The position numbers and the translations under genes were made by a program. Below, piece after piece: positions 16,878 through 26,721 of a stretch of 61,201 nucleotides of DNA (position 1 is the stretch's first letter; each line of letters opens with the position of its first letter). Source of the DNA: CAZBSE01 sp964578625. Lineage in GTDB: Bacteria > Actinomycetota > Humimicrobiia > Humimicrobiales > Humimicrobiaceae. Below the pieces are notes generated by a model, which worked only from the letters and a program-made list of their open reading frames with translations, ran no database searches and was not told the DNA's origin. The stretch is from assembly GCA_964578625.1 (NCBI GenBank), contig CAZODQ010000010.1, positions 1 through 61,201 of the forward strand, given 5' to 3'.

Positions 16878-18272
16878 ATGAAGTTATTTCCCAGCAGTTA
16901 CAATTACTCATGCAGGATAAATTCCAGGTATACTCTTATAAACAATACTTTAACAGGAGCGCTGGATATAATAGAGAATAATATCTGGAATCTGGTAGAG
17001 AGTAAAAAATTTTCCAGCATTAAGAGTGGACCTCTCTCAAACTTAATTGAGAGAGGTTACCTCTATTATGACCTAAAAAAAGAAGACGAAATACTTGTCA
17101 AGCTTTACAACAGCTACACAAAAAAAGCATCCTCAAGACCTTTTAGAGTTGTTTTCTGTCCTTCCTATCAATGCAATCTCAGGTGTACGTACTGCTTCCA
17201 GACTGACCTTCCTTCCAATCCCAATAAGTTTATGAGCAGTAAAATACTGGATGAATCCATAGATGCCGCAGAAGAAATGTCAAAAGAAAAATCAGGTAAA
17301 GTCGACTCTATTGAACTGTTCGGGGGAGAACCTCTTCTTTTAAAAAATAAACCGGCGCTAAAGAAGATCTTTAAATTTGCAGAAGAAAAAGATGCTCCCA
17401 TAACCATAGTCACAAACGGTGTGATGGCTAAAGACCTCATTGATATATTACTGGCCGTAAAAGAAAAAATAAGAATGCTCCAGATAACCGTTGACGGACC
17501 CGCGGAGATACATGACAAACGAAGGATATTTCCATCAGGCAGAGGAAGTTTTAATAAAATCTCTGAAAGTATTGACGTGCTTCTAAAAAACAATATACAT
17601 GCAAATGTCAGGGTAAATGTTGACAATACCAATATAGATTATCTTCCGGAATTTTACGAATATTTATCTAAAAAGAACTGGCTGAAACATCCTGATTTCA
17701 ATATCATGCTGGCACTGGTCACAGACCACAGCACCCTTGATTATGACGATGTAATAATCCCCGAAGAAAAACTGCTTGAAAGATTGATTAAAATATATGA
17801 TGAATACCCGGAACTTGAAGATACATTTGGTTTTTACAAGTTCAAACCGCTGAGGCATATACTTGACCTAGCAGGCGGTGCGCCAAATGTCTCTCCCAAG
17901 TTTGTCAACTGCGAGAGCAACCTCCTGGAGATGATTATCTTCTGTCCCGACGGATATATATATGCCTGCGGGGAATCCATAGGACACCCGGAGTACGCTA
18001 TTGGAAGATTCAGCCCCAGACTTGAGTTTTATCCTGATAAAAAAAAGTTGTGGACCGATAGGACCATACTTAATATTAAAAAATGCAGGACCTGTAAATT
18101 CGCCCCTCTCTGCGGGGGAGGCTGTGCCTTTGCCTCCATTCTTATTTATAAAGATAACAGCAGACCGATATGTGAAAGATACCAGCAGGTCCTGGACACA
18201 TTTCTAAAATTAAGAGGAGAAAAAATACTTAAAAAATATATAGACAGCTTAAAAGAAAGCTCAGTAGTTTAA
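16878..18272 (+). CDS. Radical SAM/SPASM peptide maturase
   Basis: The 464-residue protein has an N-terminal region (1-85) compatible with a peptide-recognition (RRE-like) domain. The radical SAM core has the cluster motif CNLRCTYC (C99, C103, C106), FGGEP at 148-152 and TVDGP. The C-terminal SPASM domain has C345, C356, C364, then C403-x2-C406-x5-C412-x3-C416 and C432, enough for auxiliary iron-sulfur clusters. Such enzymes install thioether or carbon-carbon cross-links in ribosomal peptides, or mature sulfatases or quinohaemoproteins. The adjacent Cys/Trp-rich peptide makes RiPP maturation most likely. No transporter gene follows; folD converges 51 bases beyond. The ribosome site is weak, consistent with lower expression than the precursor. 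Confidence 0.9.
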   Translation: MKLFPSSYNYSCRINSRYTLINNTLTGALDIIENNIWNLVESKKFSSIKSGPLSNLIERGYLYYDLKKEDEILVKLYNSYTKKASSRPFRVVFCPSYQCNLRCTYCFQTDLPSNPNKFMSSKILDESIDAAEEMSKEKSGKVDSIELFGGEPLLLKNKPALKKIFKFAEEKDAPITIVTNGVMAKDLIDILLAVKEKIRMLQITVDGPAEIHDKRRIFPSGRGSFNKISESIDVLLKNNIHANVRVNVDNTNIDYLPEFYEYLSKKNWLKHPDFNIMLALVTDHSTLDYDDVIIPEEKLLERLIKIYDEYPELEDTFGFYKFKPLRHILDLAGGAPNVSPKFVNCESNLLEMIIFCPDGYIYACGESIGHPEYAIGRFSPRLEFYPDKKKLWTDRTILNIKKCRTCKFAPLCGGGCAFASILIYKDNSRPICERYQQVLDTFLKLRGEKILKKYIDSLKESSVV

Positions 18273-18323
18273 CTTTTTTAAATCACTGCCGGATCAAATT
18301 CTACCTGTATCTTTTTTAAACCG

Positions 18324-19247
18324 TTATTTAATCCCTATTATATTCTTTGCCGCCTTTAATGTATTGGAAAGGAGCATGGCAATAGTCATAGGTCCTACAC
18401 CACCGGGGACAGGAGTAATATAGCTTACTTTAGGTTCTACGCTGAGGAAGTGGACATCACCTATAAGAGTGGTGCCTTTCTTTTCAAAATCCGCTTTTCT
18501 CCACTCCAGCAGTTCATCATCTGCATCTTCTCTGGCTATCCTGTTTATCCCGACATCGATCACTACCGCGCCTTCTTTTACCATATCTCCGTTTATGAGA
18601 TTCGGCCTTCCGGCAGACACAATCAGAATATCAGCATTTTTTGTATGATAGGCCATATCCCTTGTCTTGGTATGGCAGACAGTGACTGTGGCAGATTCAT
18701 TGATCAATAATAAGGTAATCGGCCTTCCCACAATAACGCTTCTTCCCACTACCGTAGCTTCCTTCCCCTTTATAGTGATCCCTTCCCGCTTCAGCATTTC
18801 CATAATACCTGACGGGGTGGCAGATACAAGGCATTCCTGTTGCGCTACAAGCTTACCCATAGAAACCGGGTGGAAACCGTCTACATCTTTTTCAGGGAAT
18901 ATTGACTCCAGGACTTTATTTTTATCTACGTGCTCAGGGAGTGGGAGCTGAACCAGTATTCCATGTATATTATTATCATTATTTAACCTGTCTATTTCCA
19001 TTAAAATATCCTCAGTAGAAACACCTGCATTCATTTTTATTGCCTCGGACTTGATACCCACCTCTTCACAACCTATCTGCTTATTCCTTACATAAACCTT
19101 GGAAGCGGGATTATCTCCGACCAGTATTACAGCAAGTCCGGGTATTACTCCTTCTGAACTTACTAATCCCTCGACTTCCTGCTTTATTTCATTTTTAATA
19201 GCTTTTGAAATCTCCGTGCCGCTGATTAACTTTGCTATTTCAAACAC
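18324..19247 (-). CDS. folD: Methylene-THF dehydrogenase / methenyl-THF cyclohydrolase
   Basis: Bifunctional cytoplasmic enzyme interconverting formyl-, methenyl- and methylene-tetrahydrofolate in the methyl branch. The catalytic Lys lies in SKVYVRNKQIG. ILVQLPLPEH, KDVDGFHP, TPSGIMEML, GRSVIVGRP and TPVPGGVGPMT are the standard family motifs. At 307 residues it is about 20 longer than usual, mainly from an insertion (REDADDELLEWRKADF) before the GDVHF segment. The start is GTG after GGAGGGG. It lies 160 bases after fhs and likely ends the acs transcript. The peptide/rSAM island begins on its other side. Confidence 0.97.
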   Translation of the reverse strand: MFEIAKLISGTEISKAIKNEIKQEVEGLVSSEGVIPGLAVILVGDNPASKVYVRNKQIGCEEVGIKSEAIKMNAGVSTEDILMEIDRLNNDNNIHGILVQLPLPEHVDKNKVLESIFPEKDVDGFHPVSMGKLVAQQECLVSATPSGIMEMLKREGITIKGKEATVVGRSVIVGRPITLLLINESATVTVCHTKTRDMAYHTKNADILIVSAGRPNLINGDMVKEGAVVIDVGINRIAREDADDELLEWRKADFEKKGTTLIGDVHFLSVEPKVSYITPVPGGVGPMTIAMLLSNTLKAAKNIIGIK

Positions 19248-19407
19248 CCCCTCCGGTCTCTTTTACTAAGTATCTCCTGTTACAATATTATATTTATTTT
19301 AAATGCTTATACTTTTTTAGACAATTAAAATTTAAAAATTTAAAAGAAGGTTTACTGCAAGCAGGCAAATAGGCCTGGTGCTTTTAAAAATATTTACAAC
19401 TTTTTTT

Positions 19408-21105
19408 TTAAAATAAACCTACAATATTTCCATTCTCATCGATATCGACTTTTGTACCGGCCGGTACTTTCGGAAGGCCGGGCATAGTCCTCATCTGTCC
19501 CAGCAGGGGATAAAGGAAACCGGCACCCACTGAAGCCCTTACATCTCTTATTGGTACCTTAAATCCGGTAGGCCTGCCCTTAAGGTTTGGATCATGGCTC
19601 AGGGAAAGATGTGTCTTTGCCATGCATATAGGCAGCTTATCAAAGCCCTGTTTGGTATAAAGCTTTATCTTCTCTTCAGCTTCAGGCAGATAATCTACCC
19701 CATCAGCTCCGTATATTTTTGTAGCTATGGTTTCGATTTTTTTCTTAATGGGCCAATCCAGAGGATAAAGGAACTTGAATTCAGAAGGCTTCTCAGCAGC
19801 TTTTACTACAGCTTCCGCCAGTTCTGTACCCCCATCTCCTCCATTCAGCCATACTTTGCTGACCACTGCATCTTCGGCACCGGCTGCCTTTGCTTTCTCT
19901 CTTACAACCTCGATCTCCTCCGCCGTATCAGATTCAAAATGATTCACTGCTACTACTACAGGTACTCCGAACAATTTCATGTTCTCTATCATCTTCTCCA
20001 GATTTTCACAGCCTTTTTCGACTGCTTCAACATTTTGTTTTTCCATAAGTTCCTTATCAACACCCTGGCCAGGTATGAATTCGAATCCTCCGCCGTGCAT
20101 CTTCAAAGCCCTTATAGTAGCTACAATTACAACAGCATCAGGTTTAAGGCCGCTGTATCTGCATTTGATGTTCATAAACTTCTCTGCTCCGCAGTCTGCT
20201 CCAAAACCGCTTTCTGTTACAATATATTCTCCCAGTTTTATAGCCACCTGATCAGCCAGAACAGAGCTGTTTCCATGAGCAATATTGGCAAAAGGTCCTG
20301 CATGAACAAAACACGGGGTATGTTCAATGGTCTGGAGCAGGTTAGGCTTTATGGCATCTTTAAGCAGCACTGTCATCGCTCCAGCAACTTTCAGGTCTTC
20401 TGCTGTAACCGCCCTGCCGTCAAAAGTCGAACCAACGACCATTCTGGCCAGCCTCTGCCTTAAATCCTTGAGACTTGTGGTAAGTGCCAGGATAGCCATG
20501 ACCTCCGAAGCAACGGAAATATCATAACCTGTTTCTCTTGGGATACCGTTTAAAGCTCCGCCCAGGCCTATAACAATGTTTCTCAGCGCCCTATCGCTTA
20601 CATCAACCACCCTATTCAGAGTTATACTGAACGGATCTATATTCAAATCATTACCCTTCATAATATGAGTATCAAGAAAGGCTGCGAGAAGATTGTGAGC
20701 AATGCTTACTGCATGAATATCACCGGTAAGGTGCAAGTTGAAATCCTCCATAGGTATCACCTGAGAATATCCTCCTCCGGCAGCTCCGCCTTTAATCCCG
20801 AATACAGGTCCCAGAGACGGCTGTCTGATGCAGGTTATTGTCTTTTTCCCGATTTTATTTAGTGCCATACTCAGCCCGATAGTCGTTACAGTCTTCCCTT
20901 CTCCAAGAGGAGTAGGAGTTATCGCAGTTACATCTATATATTTACCGTTGGGCCTGTCTTTGAAATTTTCAAGGACATCAAGACTGACTTTTGCCTTGTA
21001 GTTTCCATATAATTCTAGAAATTTATCATCCAGACCTATTGAATCTGCTATCTCCCTGATGGGTTTCATCTCCGCTGCCTGTGCAATTTCAATATCGCTT
21101 CTCAA
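19408..21105 (-). CDS. fhs: Formate--tetrahydrofolate ligase
   Basis: Activates formate with ATP to 10-formyl-THF, the entry step of the methyl branch. The 565-residue chain is close to the usual 556-560 and has the P-loop TPLGEGKTVT, the strongly conserved RQPSLGPVFGIKGGAAGGG and GDIHA motifs, and GGFEFIPGQ. The start is TTG seven bases after AAAGGAG. It lies 46 bases after acsC, in the acs operon. Fhs is also found in purine metabolism, but position and neighbours indicate a role in acetyl-CoA synthesis or its reversal. Confidence 0.98.
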   Translation of the reverse strand: MRSDIEIAQAAEMKPIREIADSIGLDDKFLELYGNYKAKVSLDVLENFKDRPNGKYIDVTAITPTPLGEGKTVTTIGLSMALNKIGKKTITCIRQPSLGPVFGIKGGAAGGGYSQVIPMEDFNLHLTGDIHAVSIAHNLLAAFLDTHIMKGNDLNIDPFSITLNRVVDVSDRALRNIVIGLGGALNGIPRETGYDISVASEVMAILALTTSLKDLRQRLARMVVGSTFDGRAVTAEDLKVAGAMTVLLKDAIKPNLLQTIEHTPCFVHAGPFANIAHGNSSVLADQVAIKLGEYIVTESGFGADCGAEKFMNIKCRYSGLKPDAVVIVATIRALKMHGGGFEFIPGQGVDKELMEKQNVEAVEKGCENLEKMIENMKLFGVPVVVAVNHFESDTAEEIEVVREKAKAAGAEDAVVSKVWLNGGDGGTELAEAVVKAAEKPSEFKFLYPLDWPIKKKIETIATKIYGADGVDYLPEAEEKIKLYTKQGFDKLPICMAKTHLSLSHDPNLKGRPTGFKVPIRDVRASVGAGFLYPLLGQMRTMPGLPKVPAGTKVDIDENGNIVGLF

Positions 21106-21151
21106 CTTCAGACTCCTTTCATTAATTTAAAATTTATTTATTATCAAAATT

Positions 21152-22504
21152 TTATTTACTGGCATACTCTTTTAGGAACTTCGGTACCTCTCCTGCCTCC
21201 CTGGGCCCAACGACAACTTTCCATCCATCTCCCAGTTCATCTTCCAATTCTCCCTGTAGCTGTGCGACATAACCCGGTATTACAATTTCCTTTTTCTTTA
21301 CCTTCTCCGTAATGCCGCTCTTTTTTACAAACTGAGCAATCAACTCAGGAACAAATTTACCTGCTGCCCAGGCAGTAAGTACGGATTGCCCTTCGACATT
21401 CATGACCAGCAGCCAGGATGGGACTTTGCTGGCTTCGACTTCTCCGGAAATAATAAAATAGGTCAGGGAAAAGTTGGTGGTTATAAGAACCGGTGAATCC
21501 TCTCCCGGGCTTCCTATCTGATAAATCTTCTGTTCCACCTGCATAGGCCTTCTGGGATCAGTATATATATTCTGCCTGTATACAAGCAGTGGGAAAATAT
21601 TTTGACTGTCTGCATTAGATAGAACAATAATCGAACCATATTTAGCCACAAAAACAGAAGTAATTAAAACCTCTTTTAGAGGATCATCTGTCATTTCATC
21701 AGGGAATACTATGGTAGGATATCCAAAAAGTCTGTTTTTCTGCTTTATAGCAGCCATCCTCAATATGATTTGATTATAAAAATCACTTTTAAAATCTCTC
21801 GATCCGACATCTATCACAAGATTCTTGATCCCCGCACTGCGCATTTTTTCAGTTATAGCTGCTATGTCTTCAAAAGACTTGCCTTTGACCGCTATGGGAC
21901 AGCTTGTCTTTTTACCGATGTCAATAAAAAGGTCCATATTGTCACTTGAAGCTGCGTGAATAAGCGGCTTATTATCCTTGAACTGTTCAGCCGATGCTTT
22001 TAATATTTCAGGATCCAATGATGACAGGATCAAAGGTTTTTTCGTAAGAGAGGTGACCTTGCTTGTAACTTCCAAAAATTTATCTTTATTTTTAGATTTG
22101 TTCTTGATACAAACTGCATCCACTTTTAAGACCTGGCCCACTCTTTCGTATTCGATTGCATTTATATTTTTGATTTTTTCTTCGATTTTGCCGCTATCCA
22201 TGTCATCTTCTATTGTTACAGCAAAAGCATTCTGGTTTACAAATGTCTTATCATGCCTGAACAGTACTGTTTCTTCTCCGACTATAAAAGAATCTTCTCC
22301 GGTACCGATTTCAACTTTCAGAATCGGGGGCTGGGAAGCTTCCGAAAGTGCTTCCTTGGCTTCATCCGAAATATGGGGACATTTTTCCAGCTCCACTTTG
22401 CCCGCTGCCAGCTGCATTGCAAAAGCAAGACAGGTGGGAAAACCACAGTCCTTGCAATTTGTTTTTGGTAACTTTTTAAATATTTCCAGGCCGCTTAATG
22501 CCAT
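21152..22504 (-). CDS. acsC: Corrinoid/iron-sulfur protein large (gamma) subunit
   Basis: Together with AcsD it carries the methyl group on a cobamide from AcsE to acetyl-CoA synthase. The N-terminal 4Fe-4S motif is C17-x2-C20-x4-C25-x16-C42 (NCKDCGFPTCLAF), used to re-reduce inactive Co(II). A TIM barrel and C-terminal cobamide-binding domain follow. Its 450 residues match the family (about 446). It has a good AAGGAGAG site and lies 55 bases after acsB. Confidence 0.97.
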   Translation of the reverse strand: MALSGLEIFKKLPKTNCKDCGFPTCLAFAMQLAAGKVELEKCPHISDEAKEALSEASQPPILKVEIGTGEDSFIVGEETVLFRHDKTFVNQNAFAVTIEDDMDSGKIEEKIKNINAIEYERVGQVLKVDAVCIKNKSKNKDKFLEVTSKVTSLTKKPLILSSLDPEILKASAEQFKDNKPLIHAASSDNMDLFIDIGKKTSCPIAVKGKSFEDIAAITEKMRSAGIKNLVIDVGSRDFKSDFYNQIILRMAAIKQKNRLFGYPTIVFPDEMTDDPLKEVLITSVFVAKYGSIIVLSNADSQNIFPLLVYRQNIYTDPRRPMQVEQKIYQIGSPGEDSPVLITTNFSLTYFIISGEVEASKVPSWLLVMNVEGQSVLTAWAAGKFVPELIAQFVKKSGITEKVKKKEIVIPGYVAQLQGELEDELGDGWKVVVGPREAGEVPKFLKEYASK

Positions 22505-22559
22505 TTAAATACTCTCCTTACTTTAATATTTAGAATAATCTATCTTATATTTATAATCC

Positions 22560-24740
22560 TTACATCATGGGTTCCATTTCCAGGACTGGATGATTTACCT
22601 TTTTTATCCATTCCAGTACCTGTTCTTCAGTCTCGGCATCCTCTTCGGTAGCGATTTTATCCAGAAAATCTTCAACGCCCATTTCTTTTACCCTTACCTC
22701 CAGTATGTCCCTTATCTCCTCTTTTAAGGCTTTGGGTATCCAGACTAACCTCTTAAGGCCGCCGTCAGCTTTTATGAATTTCTTTGAACCAATAAAATAT
22801 TTGCTTATCCCGATAAAGCCGGGCGTCTGAATACCTCCGCCAACCATCCCTGCCATTGTAGAGAATTTCATACCACTGGGAGTCATTCCGGAGTGTTCCC
22901 TGTTTACCGCCATAATACCATTGGTAGAAGGAAGTATTGTCACGATCACTTCAAAACAGCCGCATGAGGTCATGGGATTCACTATCATTGAATAGGCGGA
23001 AAAGGATTCAAGATTCTGGTTCGAAGCCTTATAAACAAAGTCATTTATCCCCTTCCATACGCCTAAATTTTCATCCAAAGTCTCGCCCTTTTTAATAGGC
23101 TGATTGGGGCCCGTAGGATTGATCTCATAAGCAGCCTTGCAGTCCAGCCAGTTATATGCCCCGCATAGGCCCGGCCTTTCCGGGGAAATAGCACAGACAT
23201 GATTAGGTGCAAATGACTGGCAAAGTGAACAGGAATAAAAAGTATCTACCGACTCATCTGTCAGATTCTTAAGTCTTTCGTCCCTGGTCCTGAAAACTTC
23301 TTTCGCTCTTTTTTTAAGCGCCGCTACATCTTTCTGATTTGTATAGATCTTAATCTGGATCTTATCCATAATATTTCCAAAATCCGAATGCATCTTGGCG
23401 TGCAGTATAGTCCCGAGGTGCTTTATCTTAAAACCGCTCTTTACTGCTTCCTTGCTGAACCTGATCCAGGATATATCCCTTTGTCCCATATGGAATATAC
23501 CCGTAGCATAGTTTATAAAATAATGTATCTGTCTTTCCATTACCGGCTCAAAATCTTCCTGCATCTTCCTTCCATAAACCAATACTTCAATTCCCAGAGG
23601 CAGCACGCCCCCTTCTTTTACATCATCAACTTCCGGGCCGAACACCTCAATTTTACCGTCTTCCACTTCCGAAGAATCAGCCATATGAAGAAACTCCACT
23701 GCTTCACTCTTATTTCCTCCAAATTCGATATAGGTATCTTCCTTCCTTACCCTTTCTCCTTCAAAAGCAGGCCCAAAAGCCACAGGAATATCAACTTTTT
23801 CCACAGTTATTTTAAGACCTCTTATTTCTATTGCTCTGGAAACAATCTCATCATCCGGCACATTAGAAACCACATGCTCATAAGTACACACTCCCCTGGG
23901 AAGTATTTCAGGGATATTGGTGTCGGCTATGGTAGGAAATCCGTAATTTATGGCACCGGCAGCATTGGCATATTTCTCTTCATCTACCTCGCCAAGCGCC
24001 AGAACAAATGCAAATACCCTATTTTTATTATAAAGCAGCATTCTCCTATAGTCACCCGGCTGAACCCCGCCAAAACTTAATGCGGCCCTGGCTGCAAAGC
24101 CAAGTGCATAAATAGTCGCGCTTATATCCTTGCCGAATGGGACCAGTCTTGTATCCCATCCTAATTCAACCCCTTCTTCCTTTAATTGTTCGGCCATCGT
24201 AGTACCATTGGTAGAAGCTGACATAAAAACATAAATATTTTTTTCTTGAAGTTCCCTGGCAATCTTGACCGCAGTTTTGCTGTCTTTACAGGCTCCTACG
24301 CAAGCGGCAAAACCTGGTGCTGTCCCGTCTACAAACTCAATTCCTCTTTCCCTGATGATCACATCAGTTGCAGCACCCACCCAGATATCGTCTACCGGTG
24401 AGGGTCCATCTAAATACTTTATAGCTTCTATTATTTCTTCTGCCCACAGGGTGGCAATACCGGCATCTAAAGTACCTCCCAAATAGGGCAGCCATAATTT
24501 ACTTTTTGGAACAGGGGGAAGTAATCTTTTTACTTCATCAAGCACCGTTTCGGCATCCGATAACTTCTCAACTTTGATCCCCGTCATACTGTATATAATC
24601 GGAAGAAAATATCCCGTATCGGGAAATTCTACTTTCTGGTCTTTTCCATGTTTTTTTAGACATTCCTTAAGTTCTTTTTCTGCACGATTAAAAATTTTGT
24701 ATGCACCTTCTATGGCACTTGTTGCAATAATTTTAGACAT
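22560..24740 (-). CDS. acsB: CO-methylating acetyl-CoA synthase
   Basis: Condenses CO, the methyl group from AcsCD and CoA at the nickel-iron-sulfur A-cluster. Cluster residues are visible: C504, C507, C516 and C526 (CSLCQSFAPNHVC ... GLCGAYNWLDC) and C593/C595 in SCGCF, the Cys-Gly-Cys that holds the distal nickel. The 726 residues match the full three-domain bacterial enzyme (about 729), including the N-terminal CODH-contact domain absent in archaeal forms. Its start overlaps the end of acsA by 8 bases with AGGAGGG ten bases upstream, indicating translational coupling. Confidence 0.98.
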   Translation of the reverse strand: MSKIIATSAIEGAYKIFNRAEKELKECLKKHGKDQKVEFPDTGYFLPIIYSMTGIKVEKLSDAETVLDEVKRLLPPVPKSKLWLPYLGGTLDAGIATLWAEEIIEAIKYLDGPSPVDDIWVGAATDVIIRERGIEFVDGTAPGFAACVGACKDSKTAVKIARELQEKNIYVFMSASTNGTTMAEQLKEEGVELGWDTRLVPFGKDISATIYALGFAARAALSFGGVQPGDYRRMLLYNKNRVFAFVLALGEVDEEKYANAAGAINYGFPTIADTNIPEILPRGVCTYEHVVSNVPDDEIVSRAIEIRGLKITVEKVDIPVAFGPAFEGERVRKEDTYIEFGGNKSEAVEFLHMADSSEVEDGKIEVFGPEVDDVKEGGVLPLGIEVLVYGRKMQEDFEPVMERQIHYFINYATGIFHMGQRDISWIRFSKEAVKSGFKIKHLGTILHAKMHSDFGNIMDKIQIKIYTNQKDVAALKKRAKEVFRTRDERLKNLTDESVDTFYSCSLCQSFAPNHVCAISPERPGLCGAYNWLDCKAAYEINPTGPNQPIKKGETLDENLGVWKGINDFVYKASNQNLESFSAYSMIVNPMTSCGCFEVIVTILPSTNGIMAVNREHSGMTPSGMKFSTMAGMVGGGIQTPGFIGISKYFIGSKKFIKADGGLKRLVWIPKALKEEIRDILEVRVKEMGVEDFLDKIATEEDAETEEQVLEWIKKVNHPVLEMEPMM

Positions 24741-26688
24741 CTTTTAAAGCCCTCCTTGCTTCCATATCCAGTAAAACTCTTTCCTTCTTGGTATCTATCT
24801 TAAGTGCTTTCCTTTTATCCTGTATGACATTTATTACTTTATTCAGCAGCTCTTCTATATCTGAAATATATTCAAGCTGGCCTCCGTACTTTTTCTGCCA
24901 TACTTCAGTCATTATATTTTTTACCTCCTCGCTGGACTCAACAGGAATCGGCTCTCCGCTAAAAACCGTATATACGCCGGAAGCAGCTACATAAGTACCT
25001 ATTGATAATGCCTTCTCGCTCATCCACTCAGGCGCGATACCCGCTACCGGCAGATCGCTTATATCTTCTCCCAATCCGCCTTCCTGTACTACTTCCGATA
25101 AAACTGTAAGTATCCTGGAGTTATCTACACAGGAACCCATATGAAGTATGGGTGGTATTCCTACTGTTTCGCATATGGAACGGAGCCCTTCTCCGGCATA
25201 TTTCATAGCTTCCGGCACCATCAGTCCACACTTAGCCGTCGAAATTGCCGCACATCCTGTTAAAACTACAAGATAATCCCTTTTTATAAGTTCTCTTGTT
25301 AAATAATTATGATACCAGTCATGGCAGTGTCTGGCATTGTTGCAGCCAACTACTGCTACCGCTCCCTGGATCCTTCCGTCTATAATGGCATCATTTAACG
25401 GCCTGAAGGACTCTCTGAATCTTCCACCCAGCATATATTTTATGTATTCATGTGAGAAGCCTGCTACCATATCAGATGTTATTTCCGGAATATTTATTTC
25501 TTTTTTCCTTTTTGGGAAATTATCTATTGCCATTTTAATTATTTCCCTGGCAAGTTCCAAACCATTGACATCTTTAAATTCCATATGTATAGAACCGGCA
25601 ATCTTGCATTTTGGGGAAGTCGTCACAAGTTTAGTATGAAATTTTTTTGTCAACTCACCAAGAGCCTGCATTATACACTGTATGTCAACCACCATCAGTT
25701 CTATGGCTCCTGTCATTATGGCAATTTCCTGTGAGAGAAAATTTCCAATAGGGGCTACTCCCTGTCTCATTAATATTTCATTCGCAGTACAGCAGATACC
25801 TACTACATTTATCCCTTTGGCACCTTTACTTTTGGCATAATCTATAAGTTCTTTATCATTTGAGAGCTCAACAATGATTTCAGATAAGGTGGGTTCATGA
25901 CCGTGGATCACCAGGTTGACCTCATCCTTTTTCAAGCATCCCAGATTAGTTCTTGCATTTACAGCCCTTGGAGTATTAAACAATATATCGGTTATCTCGG
26001 TAGCTATCATAGAACCGCCCCATCCGTCACCTATGGCACATCTTACAGCCTGGTCTAAAATATGCTCCGCCTCCTGGTCGACACCCATATGAGTCCTGTG
26101 CATTATTTCTACTATTTCCCTATCTACGCCTCTGGGTATCACATTATTCTTCCTCCACAATTCCTGCCTTTTCCTGGGAGCCATTTTTATTAGATCTACT
26201 TCTCCATGCTGCTGGCCAAAAAGAGAGAGTGCCTTTTCGGAGGTCTCTTTGGCAATTTCTTTTATATCCCTGTCGTCTATTTTAATATTAAGATTTTTAG
26301 CAAACTTCAGTAGTTTTAATTCATCTTTAATTTCCAATCCCGGTGCTTTGCCTTCCGCTACCAGGCCAAGTAAATGTGCAAGGTCTCTTCCATGATCAGA
26401 GTGTGCTGCAGCACCTGCCGCAATATGACGCGCCAGATTCCTGGCGGCAATAGTCCCAGGGGTTGCACCGCAGAGACCTGTTTTATCTCCTGTCACTCTG
26501 CAGGGACCCATTGCACAGTTCTTACAGCATATTCCTGAAACTCCTGTACCAATGGGGCAGCACTTCAAATCCTGTGCTCTGTCAAAAGCTGTCTTTATTT
26601 CCTTTGCAGCCATGCTATCCATTATCTCTAAAACAGCCTTATCATCGCTTAATCCAACAGGGCTTTTATTATTTTCATTCTTTACCAT
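24733..26688 (-). CDS. acsA: Carbon monoxide dehydrogenase catalytic subunit
   Basis: Nickel-dependent CODH that reduces CO2 to CO for AcsB, or oxidises CO. The N-terminal Cys-rich region (C43, C44, C54, C55, C58, C63, C73 around CCPIGTGVSGICCKNC) supplies the D- and B-clusters. C-cluster ligands fall in later conserved segments such as VGCNNARHCHDWYH, LTGCAAISTAKCG and HMGSCVDN. At 651 residues it is slightly shorter than the Moorella homologue (674). It overlaps acsB and is preceded by acsD. The dedicated nickel ATPase CooC is encoded upstream. Confidence 0.98.
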   Translation of the reverse strand: MVKNENNKSPVGLSDDKAVLEIMDSMAAKEIKTAFDRAQDLKCCPIGTGVSGICCKNCAMGPCRVTGDKTGLCGATPGTIAARNLARHIAAGAAAHSDHGRDLAHLLGLVAEGKAPGLEIKDELKLLKFAKNLNIKIDDRDIKEIAKETSEKALSLFGQQHGEVDLIKMAPRKRQELWRKNNVIPRGVDREIVEIMHRTHMGVDQEAEHILDQAVRCAIGDGWGGSMIATEITDILFNTPRAVNARTNLGCLKKDEVNLVIHGHEPTLSEIIVELSNDKELIDYAKSKGAKGINVVGICCTANEILMRQGVAPIGNFLSQEIAIMTGAIELMVVDIQCIMQALGELTKKFHTKLVTTSPKCKIAGSIHMEFKDVNGLELAREIIKMAIDNFPKRKKEINIPEITSDMVAGFSHEYIKYMLGGRFRESFRPLNDAIIDGRIQGAVAVVGCNNARHCHDWYHNYLTRELIKRDYLVVLTGCAAISTAKCGLMVPEAMKYAGEGLRSICETVGIPPILHMGSCVDNSRILTVLSEVVQEGGLGEDISDLPVAGIAPEWMSEKALSIGTYVAASGVYTVFSGEPIPVESSEEVKNIMTEVWQKKYGGQLEYISDIEELLNKVINVIQDKRKALKIDTKKERVLLDMEARRALKDV

Positions 26689-26721
26689 CTTATTAACACA
26701 TCCCTTATATTTAAAAAATTG

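Noticed and set aside
19248..19407. Terminator or attenuator between fhs and folD
   Set aside because: A short hairpin CAGGC/GCCTG is present but with no T tract on the minus strand; not called.
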